From: UBA4055 sp964648295
GTDB lineage: Bacteria > UBA4055
Reading direction: 5' to 3'
DNA length: 64,000 nucleotides
NCBI GenBank assembly: GCA_964648295.1
Contig: CAZYNH010000007.1
Span: 62,001-126,000 of the forward strand
The position numbers and the translations under genes are program-made. A model generated the notes under the pieces. It worked only from the letters and a program-made list of their open reading frames with translations. It had not been told where the DNA came from and did no database searches. Below are positions 26,282 to 35,223 of this stretch, piece after piece (position 1 is the stretch's first letter; each line of letters starts with the position of its first letter).

Positions 26282-26312
26282 AAAAAGGGCGGTTCTGAAC
26301 CGCCCTTTTCGT
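26282..26312. terminator. Bidirectional terminator between gcvT and the C10 peptidase gene
   Basis: GGGCGGTT (26287-26294), loop CTG and AACCGCCC (26298-26305) are flanked by A and T runs. Confidence 0.85.
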
Positions 26313-28883
26313 TTATTTAATAAGCAGCATCTTTTTTGTTATCCCTCTTCCGTCAGCTTCGAGCGAGTAGTAATAAACTCCGCTGTTCAGTGCGGACGCG
26401 TCAAAATCAACTGTATGATAGCCAGCGTTCTTCAATCCGTTCGCAAGCTCCGCCACTTTTTGACCTGCCGAGTTGAATACGCTTAATTTAATACCATTAG
26501 TTTTAGCCAGCGCAAACCTGATCTGCGTTACAGGGTTGAACGGGTTGGGGTAGTTCTGGAACAGTTCAAATTCTACAGGCTGATTGTCCGAATCCTCTAT
26601 CCCGCTAGGTTCCTTGACGCTTATTATCACCGTTTTAGACGGAGTTGTGTTCCCACCGAATATAACAGCGTATTTGAACTGGTCAATGCCTGTGAAACCG
26701 ACTGATGGAGTATAACTAAATGCGCCTGCTGAACTGTCAGTTATCTGTGCTGTTCCGGAAACAGCCTGAAGTGAGATGTTAAATGTCCTTGAATCGTCTT
26801 CGTCACCGAGCAGAAATGAATTCAGAACGCTGTCTTTATCCGTGAAAAAATACAGAGGCGCGTCGGATTCGGTCCAATTGGCAAGGTCATTGTTGATAAA
26901 AGTGCCGTCATTGATACCGGTCATGTCTGATGCTTTGTCAAAAAATCCCTCGTTTATAGGCCAGTAAGCGGCAATTCCGGGCATAGATACGGGATCAGGT
27001 CTGGAACTCATTATTATCCTTATCTCTTCAAGGCTGACGGCTTTATCCCAGATAACAGTTTCGTCAAGTATTCCGTCCAGTAAAACGCCGTAGGAATTAC
27101 CGAGAAAAACATTTTTATCGGCATCACTGAGAATATCGGACCGGGCTGTGTATGTCGTTTTAATATTGTCCAGCTCGCCGTCAATGTAGATCATCAGGTC
27201 TTTTCCGTCGTATACGGCGTCAATATGATACCATTTTCCGGAGGTGAGTGCCGCGTTGCTGTATATCCTTCTTGTTATCCCGTCTTTAGTTTTAACGGAG
27301 AATTTTAAAAGGTTATTGCTCTGAATTATCATATACCAGCCTGAATTTGTTCCGGCTGCCTTTGAGAAAATCCCCTGGTCCTTTCCAACGGAATTGAATT
27401 TTACCCAGGTGGAGAATGATATCTGCTGAAGAGAGTTCATATCTGTCGAATTCCCGGCGTCAAGGTATGCGGTGGAATTGAAATTGTATGACTTCCCGAA
27501 TCCGGCGGTAAGTGCCCCGCTCCCGAATTGAAAGTAGAATTCTTCGAAATTATTGTCGTTTCTGGTTGTACATGTTACTATTATTCTCGATACACCGTCG
27601 GCAACTTTTGTAAAAGTAAGTATTCCGCCCGATATTGAATGCTGAAGACCGCTGATCTGGCTTTTGGAGTCCACTGCATAATTGACAACATCTCCTGATA
27701 CGCTTGAAAAATGTTGCGAGAGGTCTATCTGATATGTACTTTCCGTTGTCTGAATGTCCTCAATAGGTTCAACAAGTATCAGATCAGCAGTTTTCGGGAT
27801 TATATCCTTAACGACAGCCTGCCAGTCATTGAAAGTCATTCCGCCCGGGTTCAGATTATCTATCGAAAAATATCCGTCTGCGCTGCCGCCCCATCCCCAG
27901 TTGAAGTGGTAGTAATCTGAATTCTGGTAGCCGTCGCATACGAAAGCGTGTCCTCCGTCCGGACCCTGCCCTGAATAATAAATCGGCCTGCCTGCATCAA
28001 GCTGGCCCTGGAGCATTGTGCGCCATGTCGTCGCGTTATAAGCTGATCTGTAGTTATGCACTACGGCGTTGTTATATTTAAAATAAGTTTTGAGCGCGTA
28101 TGGCACATCTTCTGAATAAGCCCCTGACCCGTCCGCGCCGTACATCATTTCTACAGCCACACCGGCGTGATAGGAAAGCTGAGCAACTTCGTGTTTGGCT
28201 TCAGCGGAGGAACCGCTTGTCAGATAGTTCGGCATAAGGTCGTAGTTATACCTTGACAGATAATAATCAACGGAGAGATAGGTATTTAGGACCGGAACGG
28301 TATATGAACTTGAGCTTTTGCCTGTTTTCGGGTATTTGTGATAATTCATAATCTGCGCCATCGCGGTCGCTACGCAGCCTACAACGGAGCGGGATCCCCC
28401 GTCCATCGGGCAGTACATATTGTATATCGGGCTCTGGTTCCATGTCGTCGTAAGAAGAGGCAGCACTTCCTTTGAGTCCTTTTTCTCTATTCTTCCTTCA
28501 AGTATGTCCTTCCATTCCGCTGAGGTAATATCACTGCTCAACTGCCTTTCCCTGATCTCTCTGATGCCTTTTATATACATGCCGGTCCAGAAATGAACAT
28601 TAGGCTTTTCCGGGTCTTCGGAAAAATATCCGTCCGCTGAATATCCCAGAATCGGGAATGATGCGTCATCGGCAGCTACCAGCACGAAACCGCCTTTATC
28701 AAAATTGAAAATATGTACGGCTTTTTCCAGTTCGGAATGATCCGATACTTTGTCGTATCCGCCTGAAGGATTTATGCTTAAAAGCCAGTTTCTTGCTGCT
28801 TTTTCCGCATCAGGTCTTCCAACCGGAGCGGCAAAGAGCGCGCCTGCCATGGCCAGTATTGCAAGTGTCAGTTTGAATTTCAT
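26313..28883 (-). CDS. Secreted C10 (streptopain-family) cysteine peptidase with LamG-like domain and T9SS sorting tail
   Basis: This 856-residue exported protease has a signal peptide (MKFKLTLAILAMAGALFAAP), a Spi-like propeptide (about 20-130) and a C10 catalytic domain. The catalytic Cys170 lies in SRSVVGCVATAMAQIMNYH and His312 in GPDGGHAFVCDGY; a YHFNWGWGGSADGY block follows. Residues about 480-660 form a LamG/concanavalin-like domain (ISFSTWVKFNSV, GKWYHIDAVYDGKDLMIYIDGE). A cadherin-like domain (about 690-765) precedes the type IX sorting tail, which begins FELFQNYPNPFNPVTQIRF and ends GVYYYSLEADG. The tail implies export through a type IX system encoded elsewhere. The start has an AGGAG site. 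Confidence 0.92.
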   Translation of the reverse strand: MKFKLTLAILAMAGALFAAPVGRPDAEKAARNWLLSINPSGGYDKVSDHSELEKAVHIFNFDKGGFVLVAADDASFPILGYSADGYFSEDPEKPNVHFWTGMYIKGIREIRERQLSSDITSAEWKDILEGRIEKKDSKEVLPLLTTTWNQSPIYNMYCPMDGGSRSVVGCVATAMAQIMNYHKYPKTGKSSSSYTVPVLNTYLSVDYYLSRYNYDLMPNYLTSGSSAEAKHEVAQLSYHAGVAVEMMYGADGSGAYSEDVPYALKTYFKYNNAVVHNYRSAYNATTWRTMLQGQLDAGRPIYYSGQGPDGGHAFVCDGYQNSDYYHFNWGWGGSADGYFSIDNLNPGGMTFNDWQAVVKDIIPKTADLILVEPIEDIQTTESTYQIDLSQHFSSVSGDVVNYAVDSKSQISGLQHSISGGILTFTKVADGVSRIIVTCTTRNDNNFEEFYFQFGSGALTAGFGKSYNFNSTAYLDAGNSTDMNSLQQISFSTWVKFNSVGKDQGIFSKAAGTNSGWYMIIQSNNLLKFSVKTKDGITRRIYSNAALTSGKWYHIDAVYDGKDLMIYIDGELDNIKTTYTARSDILSDADKNVFLGNSYGVLLDGILDETVIWDKAVSLEEIRIIMSSRPDPVSMPGIAAYWPINEGFFDKASDMTGINDGTFINNDLANWTESDAPLYFFTDKDSVLNSFLLGDEDDSRTFNISLQAVSGTAQITDSSAGAFSYTPSVGFTGIDQFKYAVIFGGNTTPSKTVIISVKEPSGIEDSDNQPVEFELFQNYPNPFNPVTQIRFALAKTNGIKLSVFNSAGQKVAELANGLKNAGYHTVDFDASALNSGVYYYSLEADGRGITKKMLLIK

Positions 28884-28962
28884 CGTCGTACTCCTCGGAT
28901 TTCTTTAATTTACAAGATAAATTTACATAATAGTGTGTTATAAGTAAATGAATATAATCATA

Positions 28963-29847
28963 TTATTGTTTGATCAATTCAGAAACCGAGGCGTAAAGAT
29001 CAGGCTTTATTGCGTATGCCTGTTTTTTTTCTCTGTGGAATACAATGTTTTTATCTCCGATCACTGACAGTATGAGTTCATGAATATCAGCTCCTGCAAG
29101 AAATTTTACAGTGAGAGGGTCCTGTGTCGAATCAATCTCTATATCATCCTCGAATCTTTCCGATCTCAGACCGGAGATCATGCCTATAAGTTTTTCGATC
29201 TTTTCCCGGTCAGGATCTTTTGATTTCCCGTTGTAAGTCCCTGTCCAGCTATCACCGTCCTTTGTAAGTTCGACGATGTTTTTTCCCTGCGACAAAGTTA
29301 ATTTTATTATGCTGTTCCTGTCAACTTTAGTTACCGCCCTGTCACGCCAGTCCTCAGGCACGGCAGAAAGCCTGTAACGCGGGAAAAGCGTGCCGAGATA
29401 AACAGTCGCGCCGTCTTTTTTCCTGTAGAATGAATGCCTTCTTTCCTGATCGTCCGCGCCTATGATAAATTCTTTCTCCGAATTGTCATTCATTCTGAAT
29501 TTGACAAGCGTGCCTGTGCTGTCCACGCCGAACCTGAAATGTCTTTCCGGATTCTCTGAGATAATGTTGATCAGATTTATTTCTGTCGCGTATTTCAGCA
29601 GATTATTTACAGCGTCGGGATCGGCGGGAAAATTTTTGCGTCCCTCAACGAACCAGCTGTTCACTCCTTTCTTCAGAACGGCTTTTTCATTTCCTTTCTC
29701 AAATACGGCCGACACCATTCTAAGAGTGTCTGCCCTGAACATCTCTCTTTCGAACTCATCCGTGTTGCCGGATGGTTTATTCTTGAGATATATAGCCGAT
29801 GCACCAAGTACTAGAAGTATTGTAATGTATAGAATGTTTTTTTTCAT
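28963..29847 (-). CDS. DUF4340-type membrane-anchored protein of the Gld-like ABC module
   Basis: This 294-residue protein has one N-terminal membrane anchor (NILYITILLVLGASAIYL) and an extracytoplasmic domain. The pattern VFEKGNEKAVLKKGVNSWFVEG, followed by FPADPDAVNNLL and FRFGVDSTG, is typical of DUF4340 proteins found beside GldG-like genes. The function is not defined; the repeated strand pattern suggests two copies of one fold. It starts 15 nt after the GldG-like gene and is the last gene of that operon. Confidence 0.8.
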   Translation of the reverse strand: MKKNILYITILLVLGASAIYLKNKPSGNTDEFEREMFRADTLRMVSAVFEKGNEKAVLKKGVNSWFVEGRKNFPADPDAVNNLLKYATEINLINIISENPERHFRFGVDSTGTLVKFRMNDNSEKEFIIGADDQERRHSFYRKKDGATVYLGTLFPRYRLSAVPEDWRDRAVTKVDRNSIIKLTLSQGKNIVELTKDGDSWTGTYNGKSKDPDREKIEKLIGMISGLRSERFEDDIEIDSTQDPLTVKFLAGADIHELILSVIGDKNIVFHREKKQAYAIKPDLYASVSELIKQ

Positions 29848-29862
29848 AATCTGGTCCCTTTT

Positions 29863-31398
29863 TTATTTCAGACTGAAATCTTTCCTCTTTCTGACCGAAT
29901 ACCATCTGAATACCCCCAACGCGGAGAACAGAAGAGGTATAAGCAGCATGTTTATAATTTTAATAACCGACTTCGTGCCTTCCCCGACTTTTTTCAAAGG
30001 CCTTTGGGTTATGTCTTTCGAGCGTATTGAGATCATGGTCTCATCGGCCGTAAGCCAGTCGGCCAGGTTGAGGAACAGGTTGATATTCTCTTCGGACGCT
30101 GTCTTGCTGTCCGCGAAGAATTCGGAATCGCCGGCGACTATCATCCGGGAATCCGGGCTCTTTTTCCCCGGGTTGTAAAATGACAGGAAAGAACCTTTTA
30201 CGAGAGCGATTACAGGCACATGACCTGTTGTGTACCGGTAGTCATTTATATCCCTGTCCGCGATAATGTTGAACGTGCCCGACTGCAGAAAGGTTTCGGG
30301 AGAGGTTCTTGCTACGATCTCGACATCAAGTCCTTTATCCGCGGCGCGGGTGGTGTCTATTGAGCTGGCGAAATAGAGAGTAACCGCGTCAATTTTCTGT
30401 GTCGCGGGATTTTTTCTGCTTATAGCGGTGATCACAGGCAGGAAAGGGTACCTTATCTGATTGGCTATTGAGAAAAACCCTTTCTGCTGGCGCATTGTTA
30501 TGACGCCTGCCTGTTTATCGCCGATCAGGTCGGGATTGACGCTTATCCCGTAGTTAATCATAAGCGAATCCAGATTCGTGTCTATTCTTTTTACATTCTG
30601 GGTCTGAAGATTCACTTCAGTCCTGTCTATAAAAAATCCCGCTTTACCGCCGCGTGATACGTAGCTGTCGATCGCCTCGAGCGCGCTCCGGGAGAAGTTC
30701 TCCTTCGCGCCTATAATGAGAAGAGCGTCCAGCTTGTCCGGGTCAAGTTCCTCTTTTTTAGCGCTGACGGGGCTTACCACATACTGGGCGGACAGTATCT
30801 GATAAGCCGTTCTTATTTCTTCAGGTTTTGTCGTACCCGGCTCGGTGAGGATGCCTACACTCGGAAGCATGTCCGAGGTCAGTCTTCTGATCCTGCTCGT
30901 AATCTCATACTCCAGAGCGGGAATATCCCCCTCCTGAATGAAAGGTATGATCTCCTTTTTGTCCTCGTATATAATGACAATACCCATGAAAACTTTTTTA
31001 ACCTTGAACTCATCCTTTTCCAGCATCTGAACCTGTGCGGACGGAAGCTGGTAGCTCATGATCTGTTTTGAGAACTCGTCGTCCGACGGATCTATGAACT
31101 CGAAATAGAAATTGCCGTTCGAATAAGCCTTGTATTCTTCAAGGTTGTCTCTCACCATCGAAGGTATCAATTTCATCTGCGGCGGCAGTTCGTGGGAAAA
31201 AAAGCATTTTACGATTATCTTATCCTCAAGTCCCGCGACTATCTTTTTGCTCGCGTCTGAAAGCGAATATATCTTTCCTTCGGTCAGATCGATCCGGTAG
31301 AAGACAAAGAACGATATCAGGTTTATAAATACTGCTGTACCTATGATATATATGAGCAAGAAATCGCTGCCGGAATATTTTTTTTTCATCTTTAACAC
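29863..31398 (-). CDS. GldG-like ABC transporter auxiliary protein
   Basis: This 511-residue protein has one helix at each end (about 13-34 and 480-500) and a large periplasmic domain. The pattern FFVFYRIDLTEGKIYSLSDASKKIV near the start and VKCFFSHELPP are characteristic of the ABC_transp_aux/GldG family. In Flavobacterium GldA, GldF and GldG are needed for gliding and surface protein handling. Related cassettes occur in many non-gliding bacteria, so a gliding role here is not implied. It sits 10 nt after the permease gene. Confidence 0.85.
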   Translation of the reverse strand: MLKMKKKYSGSDFLLIYIIGTAVFINLISFFVFYRIDLTEGKIYSLSDASKKIVAGLEDKIIVKCFFSHELPPQMKLIPSMVRDNLEEYKAYSNGNFYFEFIDPSDDEFSKQIMSYQLPSAQVQMLEKDEFKVKKVFMGIVIIYEDKKEIIPFIQEGDIPALEYEITSRIRRLTSDMLPSVGILTEPGTTKPEEIRTAYQILSAQYVVSPVSAKKEELDPDKLDALLIIGAKENFSRSALEAIDSYVSRGGKAGFFIDRTEVNLQTQNVKRIDTNLDSLMINYGISVNPDLIGDKQAGVITMRQQKGFFSIANQIRYPFLPVITAISRKNPATQKIDAVTLYFASSIDTTRAADKGLDVEIVARTSPETFLQSGTFNIIADRDINDYRYTTGHVPVIALVKGSFLSFYNPGKKSPDSRMIVAGDSEFFADSKTASEENINLFLNLADWLTADETMISIRSKDITQRPLKKVGEGTKSVIKIINMLLIPLLFSALGVFRWYSVRKRKDFSLK

Positions 31399-31408
31399 TC
31401 TCCGTTTC

Positions 31409-32113
31409 TTAGAATTTTCTTCTTTCGAGAGACCTTGAGGCCCCGAAAAGGAAGATAAGTATTACTGAGGCGAAATAAACTACATCCCTTGAATCTATAA
31501 CGCCCTTCAGAAAATTAGAATAGTGCGAGTTTACGCCCAGATATTCAAAGAACTCAGGGAACGGAAGGAAGATCAGAAGGCTGTTAACCATTACCAGTAT
31601 GAACAGGATGAAAAAACTCACCAGGAAAGCGATTATCTGATTGTCCGTGACCGATGATGTATATATTCCGACAGATGTAAAAGCCGCGCTCATAAGAATA
31701 AGGCCCGCATAACCCGAAAAAAGCACTCCCCAGTCAGGATCACCGAGTATGCCTATGGTAATAATGTTCGGTGAGGTGAGTAGGATCGACAGAACAAGGA
31801 TACCTAATGACCCGATAAATTTGCCCGCGATGATTTCAGTTTCCGACACGGGAAGAGTCGCAAGGAGTTCGATCGTGCCCGACCTTTTTTCCTCAGCTAT
31901 CATCTTCATTGTAAGAGCGGGTACGAAAAACAGCAGAAGGAACGGGATAATATTGAAGTTCGACCTCAGGTCAGCCTGCCCGCCCTCAATAAAAAGCGTG
32001 TTGGTGAAGAACCATCCTGTCAGCGAAAGAAAAAGTATGATTATAATGTATGCGGCAGGAGACGAAAAATATGACCTGAACTCTTTCTTCGCGATCTTGA
32101 TTGCGCCGTTCAT
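31409..32113 (-). CDS. ABC-2 type permease, GldF-like
   Basis: This 234-residue protein has about six membrane helices. The N-terminal FRSYFSSPAAYIIIILFLSLTGWFF is a hallmark of the GldF-like ABC-2 permeases, and KMIAEEKRSGTIELLATLPVSETEIIAGKF is the cytoplasmic coupling helix region of the type. It is expected to pair with the ATPase encoded 8 nt upstream. The substrate is unknown. Confidence 0.86.
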   Translation of the reverse strand: MNGAIKIAKKEFRSYFSSPAAYIIIILFLSLTGWFFTNTLFIEGGQADLRSNFNIIPFLLLFFVPALTMKMIAEEKRSGTIELLATLPVSETEIIAGKFIGSLGILVLSILLTSPNIITIGILGDPDWGVLFSGYAGLILMSAAFTSVGIYTSSVTDNQIIAFLVSFFILFILVMVNSLLIFLPFPEFFEYLGVNSHYSNFLKGVIDSRDVVYFASVILIFLFGASRSLERRKF

Positions 32114-32121
32114 TTTTCCTC

Positions 32122-33045
32122 CTAAAAAGTTAATTCTCTGAATACTTTTTCGAGAGAGTCTTTTTCAAGTCTCATCTCGATGATCTTAGCCTTATTCTCG
32201 ACACATATGTCGAATACCCTGTCCCTGACATCGGCATCCTTATCGGTAAAAATGCTGTATGTGAACCCGCCGGGGACCGGGGGAGATGTTTTGACATCTT
32301 TCACCGAATAGACCGACCGTAGCTGAGCGCTAATATCGGCGCCGGACCTGACCGTAAGGATTATCTCTCTGTGGCTGGCTATGCTCTCGCTCATCGAGTC
32401 GGGAGAACCGTCGGCGACGATCTCGCCGCGGTTGATGATGATCGCCCTGTCGCAGACCGCCTGCACTTCCTGCAGGATGTGGCTGGAGAAAAGCATGGTT
32501 TTCTCCCTGCCCAGGTCTCTTATCAGATCCCTGATCTCGAGTATCTGGTTCGGGTCAAGCCCCGATGTCGGTTCATCGAGGATCAGGATCTGCGGGTCGT
32601 GTATAAGGGCCTGCGCCAGACCGACTCTCTGCCTGTAGCCTTTGGAAAGAGCGTCAATGCGTTTATAGGCAACTGATCTGATGTCGCAGAGATCGCACAC
32701 TTTCCGGATCCTGTCGGCGGCTGAACTTTTTGGAATGTTTCTGATGTCCGCTACGAATTTCAGATAATCCGCGACGGTCAGGTCCGAATAGAGGGGAGCG
32801 TTCTCGGGCAGATAGCCTATCATTTCCCTGATCTTAAGGCTGTCGGACCAGATGTCGTATTCATCGAAGAGCACGTTGCCCTCTGTAGGATACATGTAGC
32901 ATGTGATGATCTTGAGCAGAGTTGTTTTGCCCGCACCGTTCGGTCCCAGGATGCCGGTGATCTCACCCCTGCTGATCACGGCGGAAAAGTTCTTCAGGGC
33001 GTTTATCTGCCCGTAGTTCTTTGAAACATTTCTGATTGAGATCAT
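32122..33045 (-). CDS. ABC transporter ATP-binding protein, GldA-like
   Basis: This 307-residue ATPase has Walker A GPNGAGKTTLLK, Q-loop IGYLPENAPLY, signature LSKGYRQRVGLAQAL, Walker B ILILDEPTSGLDP and H-loop SSHILQEV. The PENAPLY/LSKGYRQR version of these motifs is characteristic of GldA-like and gliding-associated ATPases. A C-terminal alpha-beta extension (about 225-307) follows. It is the first gene of the four-gene minus-strand operon ending at 28963. Confidence 0.88.
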   Translation of the reverse strand: MISIRNVSKNYGQINALKNFSAVISRGEITGILGPNGAGKTTLLKIITCYMYPTEGNVLFDEYDIWSDSLKIREMIGYLPENAPLYSDLTVADYLKFVADIRNIPKSSAADRIRKVCDLCDIRSVAYKRIDALSKGYRQRVGLAQALIHDPQILILDEPTSGLDPNQILEIRDLIRDLGREKTMLFSSHILQEVQAVCDRAIIINRGEIVADGSPDSMSESIASHREIILTVRSGADISAQLRSVYSVKDVKTSPPVPGGFTYSIFTDKDADVRDRVFDICVENKAKIIEMRLEKDSLEKVFRELTF

Positions 33046-33180
33046 TTGTTTTCCCGTGTTAAGTTAAACATATCTGCTTTACAAACGACACAAATTTAAT
33101 ACAAACATGACACTATTAAAAGATTTTTTTTGCGAATTTTACCGAACAAAAACTCCGTTTGTTCCGTTAAACGAAATGAT

Positions 33181-33209
33181 TTGACAATTGATGAAAAATA
33201 ACATAATTT
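33181..33209 (+). promoter_or_regulatory. Promoter of lepB
   Basis: TTGACA (33181-33186) and TAATTT (33204-33209) are 17 nt apart. The spacer ends in AACA, nearly the same as the mraZ promoter, whose hexamers are identical. Confidence 0.72.
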
Positions 33210-33241
33210 TCGCACCTTGAAATTAAACGGAAACCGGTTCT

Positions 33242-33997
33242 ATGGAAGAAAAGAAGAAATCACCCGACTTAAAAAAAATGCTCAGGTCAGCGGCATATCT
33301 TATAATTACTCTTTTTCTTATAATGTCGTTCATAATATCTGCCTACAGGATCCCGACCGGTTCAATGGAAAGGACTCTCAGGATAGGCGACATGCTTCTG
33401 GTAAACAAGTTTTACTACGGGTTCAGAACGCCCGACTGGATCGGAATACCTTTTACCGAGATCGGTTTCGACATACCCTGGTTCAAAACGCCCCTTTTCA
33501 ACAGCGTAAAGCAGGGCGATGTTGTTGTTTTCAAGCATTTTGACGAACAGATGAACCAGTGGCTCTATTATGTTAAAAGGTGCGTGGCTCTCCCCGGACA
33601 GACAGTCGAGATAATAGACAAGGATCTCTATGTCGACGGTAAACTTTTCAGCGAATTTTACGATACTCTCGAAACAGATGAAGCCAATATTGATCTGAAG
33701 GCTAAAGCCAGGTTCGAAGACCCTCAGGTATATCCGAAGAACGCTATTCAGAGAGGTATTTTCAGAGGCATGGGCAACAGGGATAATTTCGGCCCGCTGA
33801 CGGTACCCGAAGGCTCTTATTTTATGATGGGCGACAACAGGGACAACAGCTATGACAGCCGTTTCTGGGGATTTGTAACTGACGATTATATCGTAGGCAA
33901 ACCTATAATGGTGTATTTTTCTTTTGACCCGGAATACCCGCTGACAAAAATATGGAAGTCGGTAAGGTGGGAAAGGATCGGATATTACATACAGTAA
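33242..33997 (+). CDS. lepB: Signal peptidase I
   Basis: This 251-residue inner-membrane peptidase removes signal peptides from exported proteins. One helix (about 17-34) precedes the catalytic Ser41 in IPTGSMERTL. The general base Lys112 lies in YYVKRCVALPG. Box E is MGDNRDNSYDSRFWG. The spacing between Ser and Lys (about 70 residues) and the PKNAI insertion are within the family range. It has its own strong promoter and a weak ribosome binding site. Confidence 0.93.
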   Translation: MEEKKKSPDLKKMLRSAAYLIITLFLIMSFIISAYRIPTGSMERTLRIGDMLLVNKFYYGFRTPDWIGIPFTEIGFDIPWFKTPLFNSVKQGDVVVFKHFDEQMNQWLYYVKRCVALPGQTVEIIDKDLYVDGKLFSEFYDTLETDEANIDLKAKARFEDPQVYPKNAIQRGIFRGMGNRDNFGPLTVPEGSYFMMGDNRDNSYDSRFWGFVTDDYIVGKPIMVYFSFDPEYPLTKIWKSVRWERIGYYIQ

Positions 33998-34071
33998 CAA
34001 TCAAAAACATCATACAGAAAATATTTAATAATTTGTTTGCTTTTCGCAGGTCGCGGGATTATATTTGGTTT

Positions 34072-34137
34072 CGCGTGTGAAGACGGTTGGATCCCGGGCA
34101 CGGAACAGGTTCAATTATGATATTCACGCGGTTCTTT
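34072..34137 (+). terminator. Possible long-loop terminator after lepB
   Basis: CGCGTG (34072-34077) can pair with CACGCG (34125-34130), followed by GTTC and a run of six T. The loop is long (47 nt) and has weak inner pairing, so this is less certain than the other terminators here. It lies directly before the rplM promoter. Confidence 0.35.
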
Positions 34138-34138
34138 T

Positions 34139-34167
34139 TTGCATAAAAAATGCTTAAAAGATAATGA
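34139..34167 (+). promoter_or_regulatory. Possible promoter of the rplM-rpsI-rpsB-tsf operon
   Basis: TTGCAT (34139-34144) and TAATGA (34162-34167) are 17 nt apart, 43 nt before the rplM start. The -10 box is imperfect. Confidence 0.5.
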
Positions 34168-34210
34168 CAGTGACGACAATAAATTAAAATAGACGAAAAC
34201 AGGAGAAACG

Positions 34211-34645
34211 ATGAAAACAATTAGCGCCAAGCACACCGATATAGACAGAAAATGGTATATCGTTGATGCGGAAGGGAAAACTCTCGGAAGGATAGCCACC
34301 GAGATAGCCCACAGATTGATGGGAAAGCACAAACCGCTCTATACCCCCCACATCGACCTCGGGGATTTTATCATAGTGGTGAATGCCGAGAAAGTAGAAC
34401 TGACAGGGTCAAAAGAGACGAGTAAATCTTATTTCAGCTATTCCGGATATCCGGGAGGAGATAAATTTACATCAGTCCAGAGAATGAGGGAAAAACACCC
34501 CGACCGTATAATCAGCTTCGCGGTAAGCGGAATGCTCCCTAAGAACAAGATGAGGGCAAGAAGGCTTACAAGACTAAAAGTCTACGCAGGACCCGAGCAT
34601 CCGCACCAGGCGCAGCAGCCCGAGATCATAGAATTTAAAAAATAA
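34211..34645 (+). CDS. rplM: 50S ribosomal protein L13
   Basis: This 144-residue protein matches L13: WYIVDAEGKTLGRIATEIAHRLMGKHKP, GDFIIVVNAEKVELTG, a SYFSYSGYPGG turn, and VSGMLPKNKMRARRLTRLKVYAGPEHPHQAQQP. It binds 23S rRNA early in 50S assembly. The start has an AGGAG site. rpsI follows after 17 nt, the usual L13-S9 pairing. Confidence 0.97.
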   Translation: MKTISAKHTDIDRKWYIVDAEGKTLGRIATEIAHRLMGKHKPLYTPHIDLGDFIIVVNAEKVELTGSKETSKSYFSYSGYPGGDKFTSVQRMREKHPDRIISFAVSGMLPKNKMRARRLTRLKVYAGPEHPHQAQQPEIIEFKK

Positions 34646-34662
34646 ATTAAGGATTAAGATAA

Positions 34663-35064
34663 ATGAAAGCTAATGCACAGGGATTTCACACAGCGGTAGG
34701 AAGAAGAAAGACCGCCACAGCAAGAGTAAGAATAAAGGCCGGTAACGGGACCATTTTGGTTAATAATACCGACAGCCTTGAATACTTCAAGAAAAAGATA
34801 CTCCAGATGGATCTTGAGCAGCCGCTGGAAGTGACAGGCAACACGGGAAAATTCGATGTGTTCGTCAATGTCAGAGGCGGAGGACTGTCGGGACAGGCCG
34901 GAGCAACAAGGCTCGGCATCGCCAGGGCGCTGGTCAATCTTGACGAGAACCTGAAAATGTCCCTGAGGGCCGCCGGGATGCTGACAAGGGATTCCAGACA
35001 GAAAGAAAGAAAAAAATACGGACTTGCAAAAGCAAGAAAAAGATACCAGTTCTCAAAGAGGTAA
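34663..35064 (+). CDS. rpsI: 30S ribosomal protein S9
   Basis: This 133-residue protein shows the S9 start TAVGRRKTATARVRIKAGNG, the central VRGGGLSGQAGATRLGIARAL and the C-terminal LTRDSRQKERKKYGLAKARKRYQFSKR, whose last residues reach the P-site tRNA. It is normal in length and lies between rplM and the structured rpsB leader. Confidence 0.97.
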   Translation: MKANAQGFHTAVGRRKTATARVRIKAGNGTILVNNTDSLEYFKKKILQMDLEQPLEVTGNTGKFDVFVNVRGGGLSGQAGATRLGIARALVNLDENLKMSLRAAGMLTRDSRQKERKKYGLAKARKRYQFSKR

Positions 35065-35085
35065 TCCTCTTGACGGAACGAATAA

Positions 35086-35206
35086 GCATCCTGCGATCCG
35101 GATGTTGGGGTGCGGCCTGAAGACCGTTTCAACACCGGAGATGAACAGGGTGCGGATAATCCGGGATAGTCCCGGATGCGCCTGAATAGGCGTGGACAAC
35201 CCCAAA
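35086..35206 (+). ncRNA. Structured RNA leader upstream of rpsB
   Basis: The 159-nt gap between rpsI and rpsB is packed with complementary segments. A 5' hairpin pairs CATCC with GGATG. A long-range stem pairs TTGGGGT (35105-35111) with ACCCCAA (35199-35205). Inside it lie CCGGGA-TAG-TCCCGG (35161-35175) and CGCCT-GAAT-AGGCG (35179-35192). The outer stem ends 11 nt before the AAGGAG site of rpsB. Ribosomal protein S2 operons are known to be autoregulated through leaders in other bacteria, so an S2-binding element is a reasonable guess. I do not recognise it as a named class. Confidence 0.6.
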
Positions 35207-35223
35207 ATAACAAGGAGAAAAAA

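Noticed and set aside
28884..33045. Calling the ABC module a gliding motility machine
   Set aside because: Only GldA-, GldF- and GldG-like genes are present. Such cassettes are common in non-gliding bacteria, and other gld or spr genes are not in the window.
34001..34210. An L13-binding leader before rplM
   Set aside because: A plausible promoter at 34139-34167 leaves only about 37 nt of leader, so the upstream pairing more likely ends lepB transcription.
35176..35223. N-terminal extension of rpsB from an upstream in-frame ATG
   Set aside because: It lies in the hairpin-forming leader, lacks a binding site and adds residues unlike S2 proteins, while AAGGAG precedes 35224.
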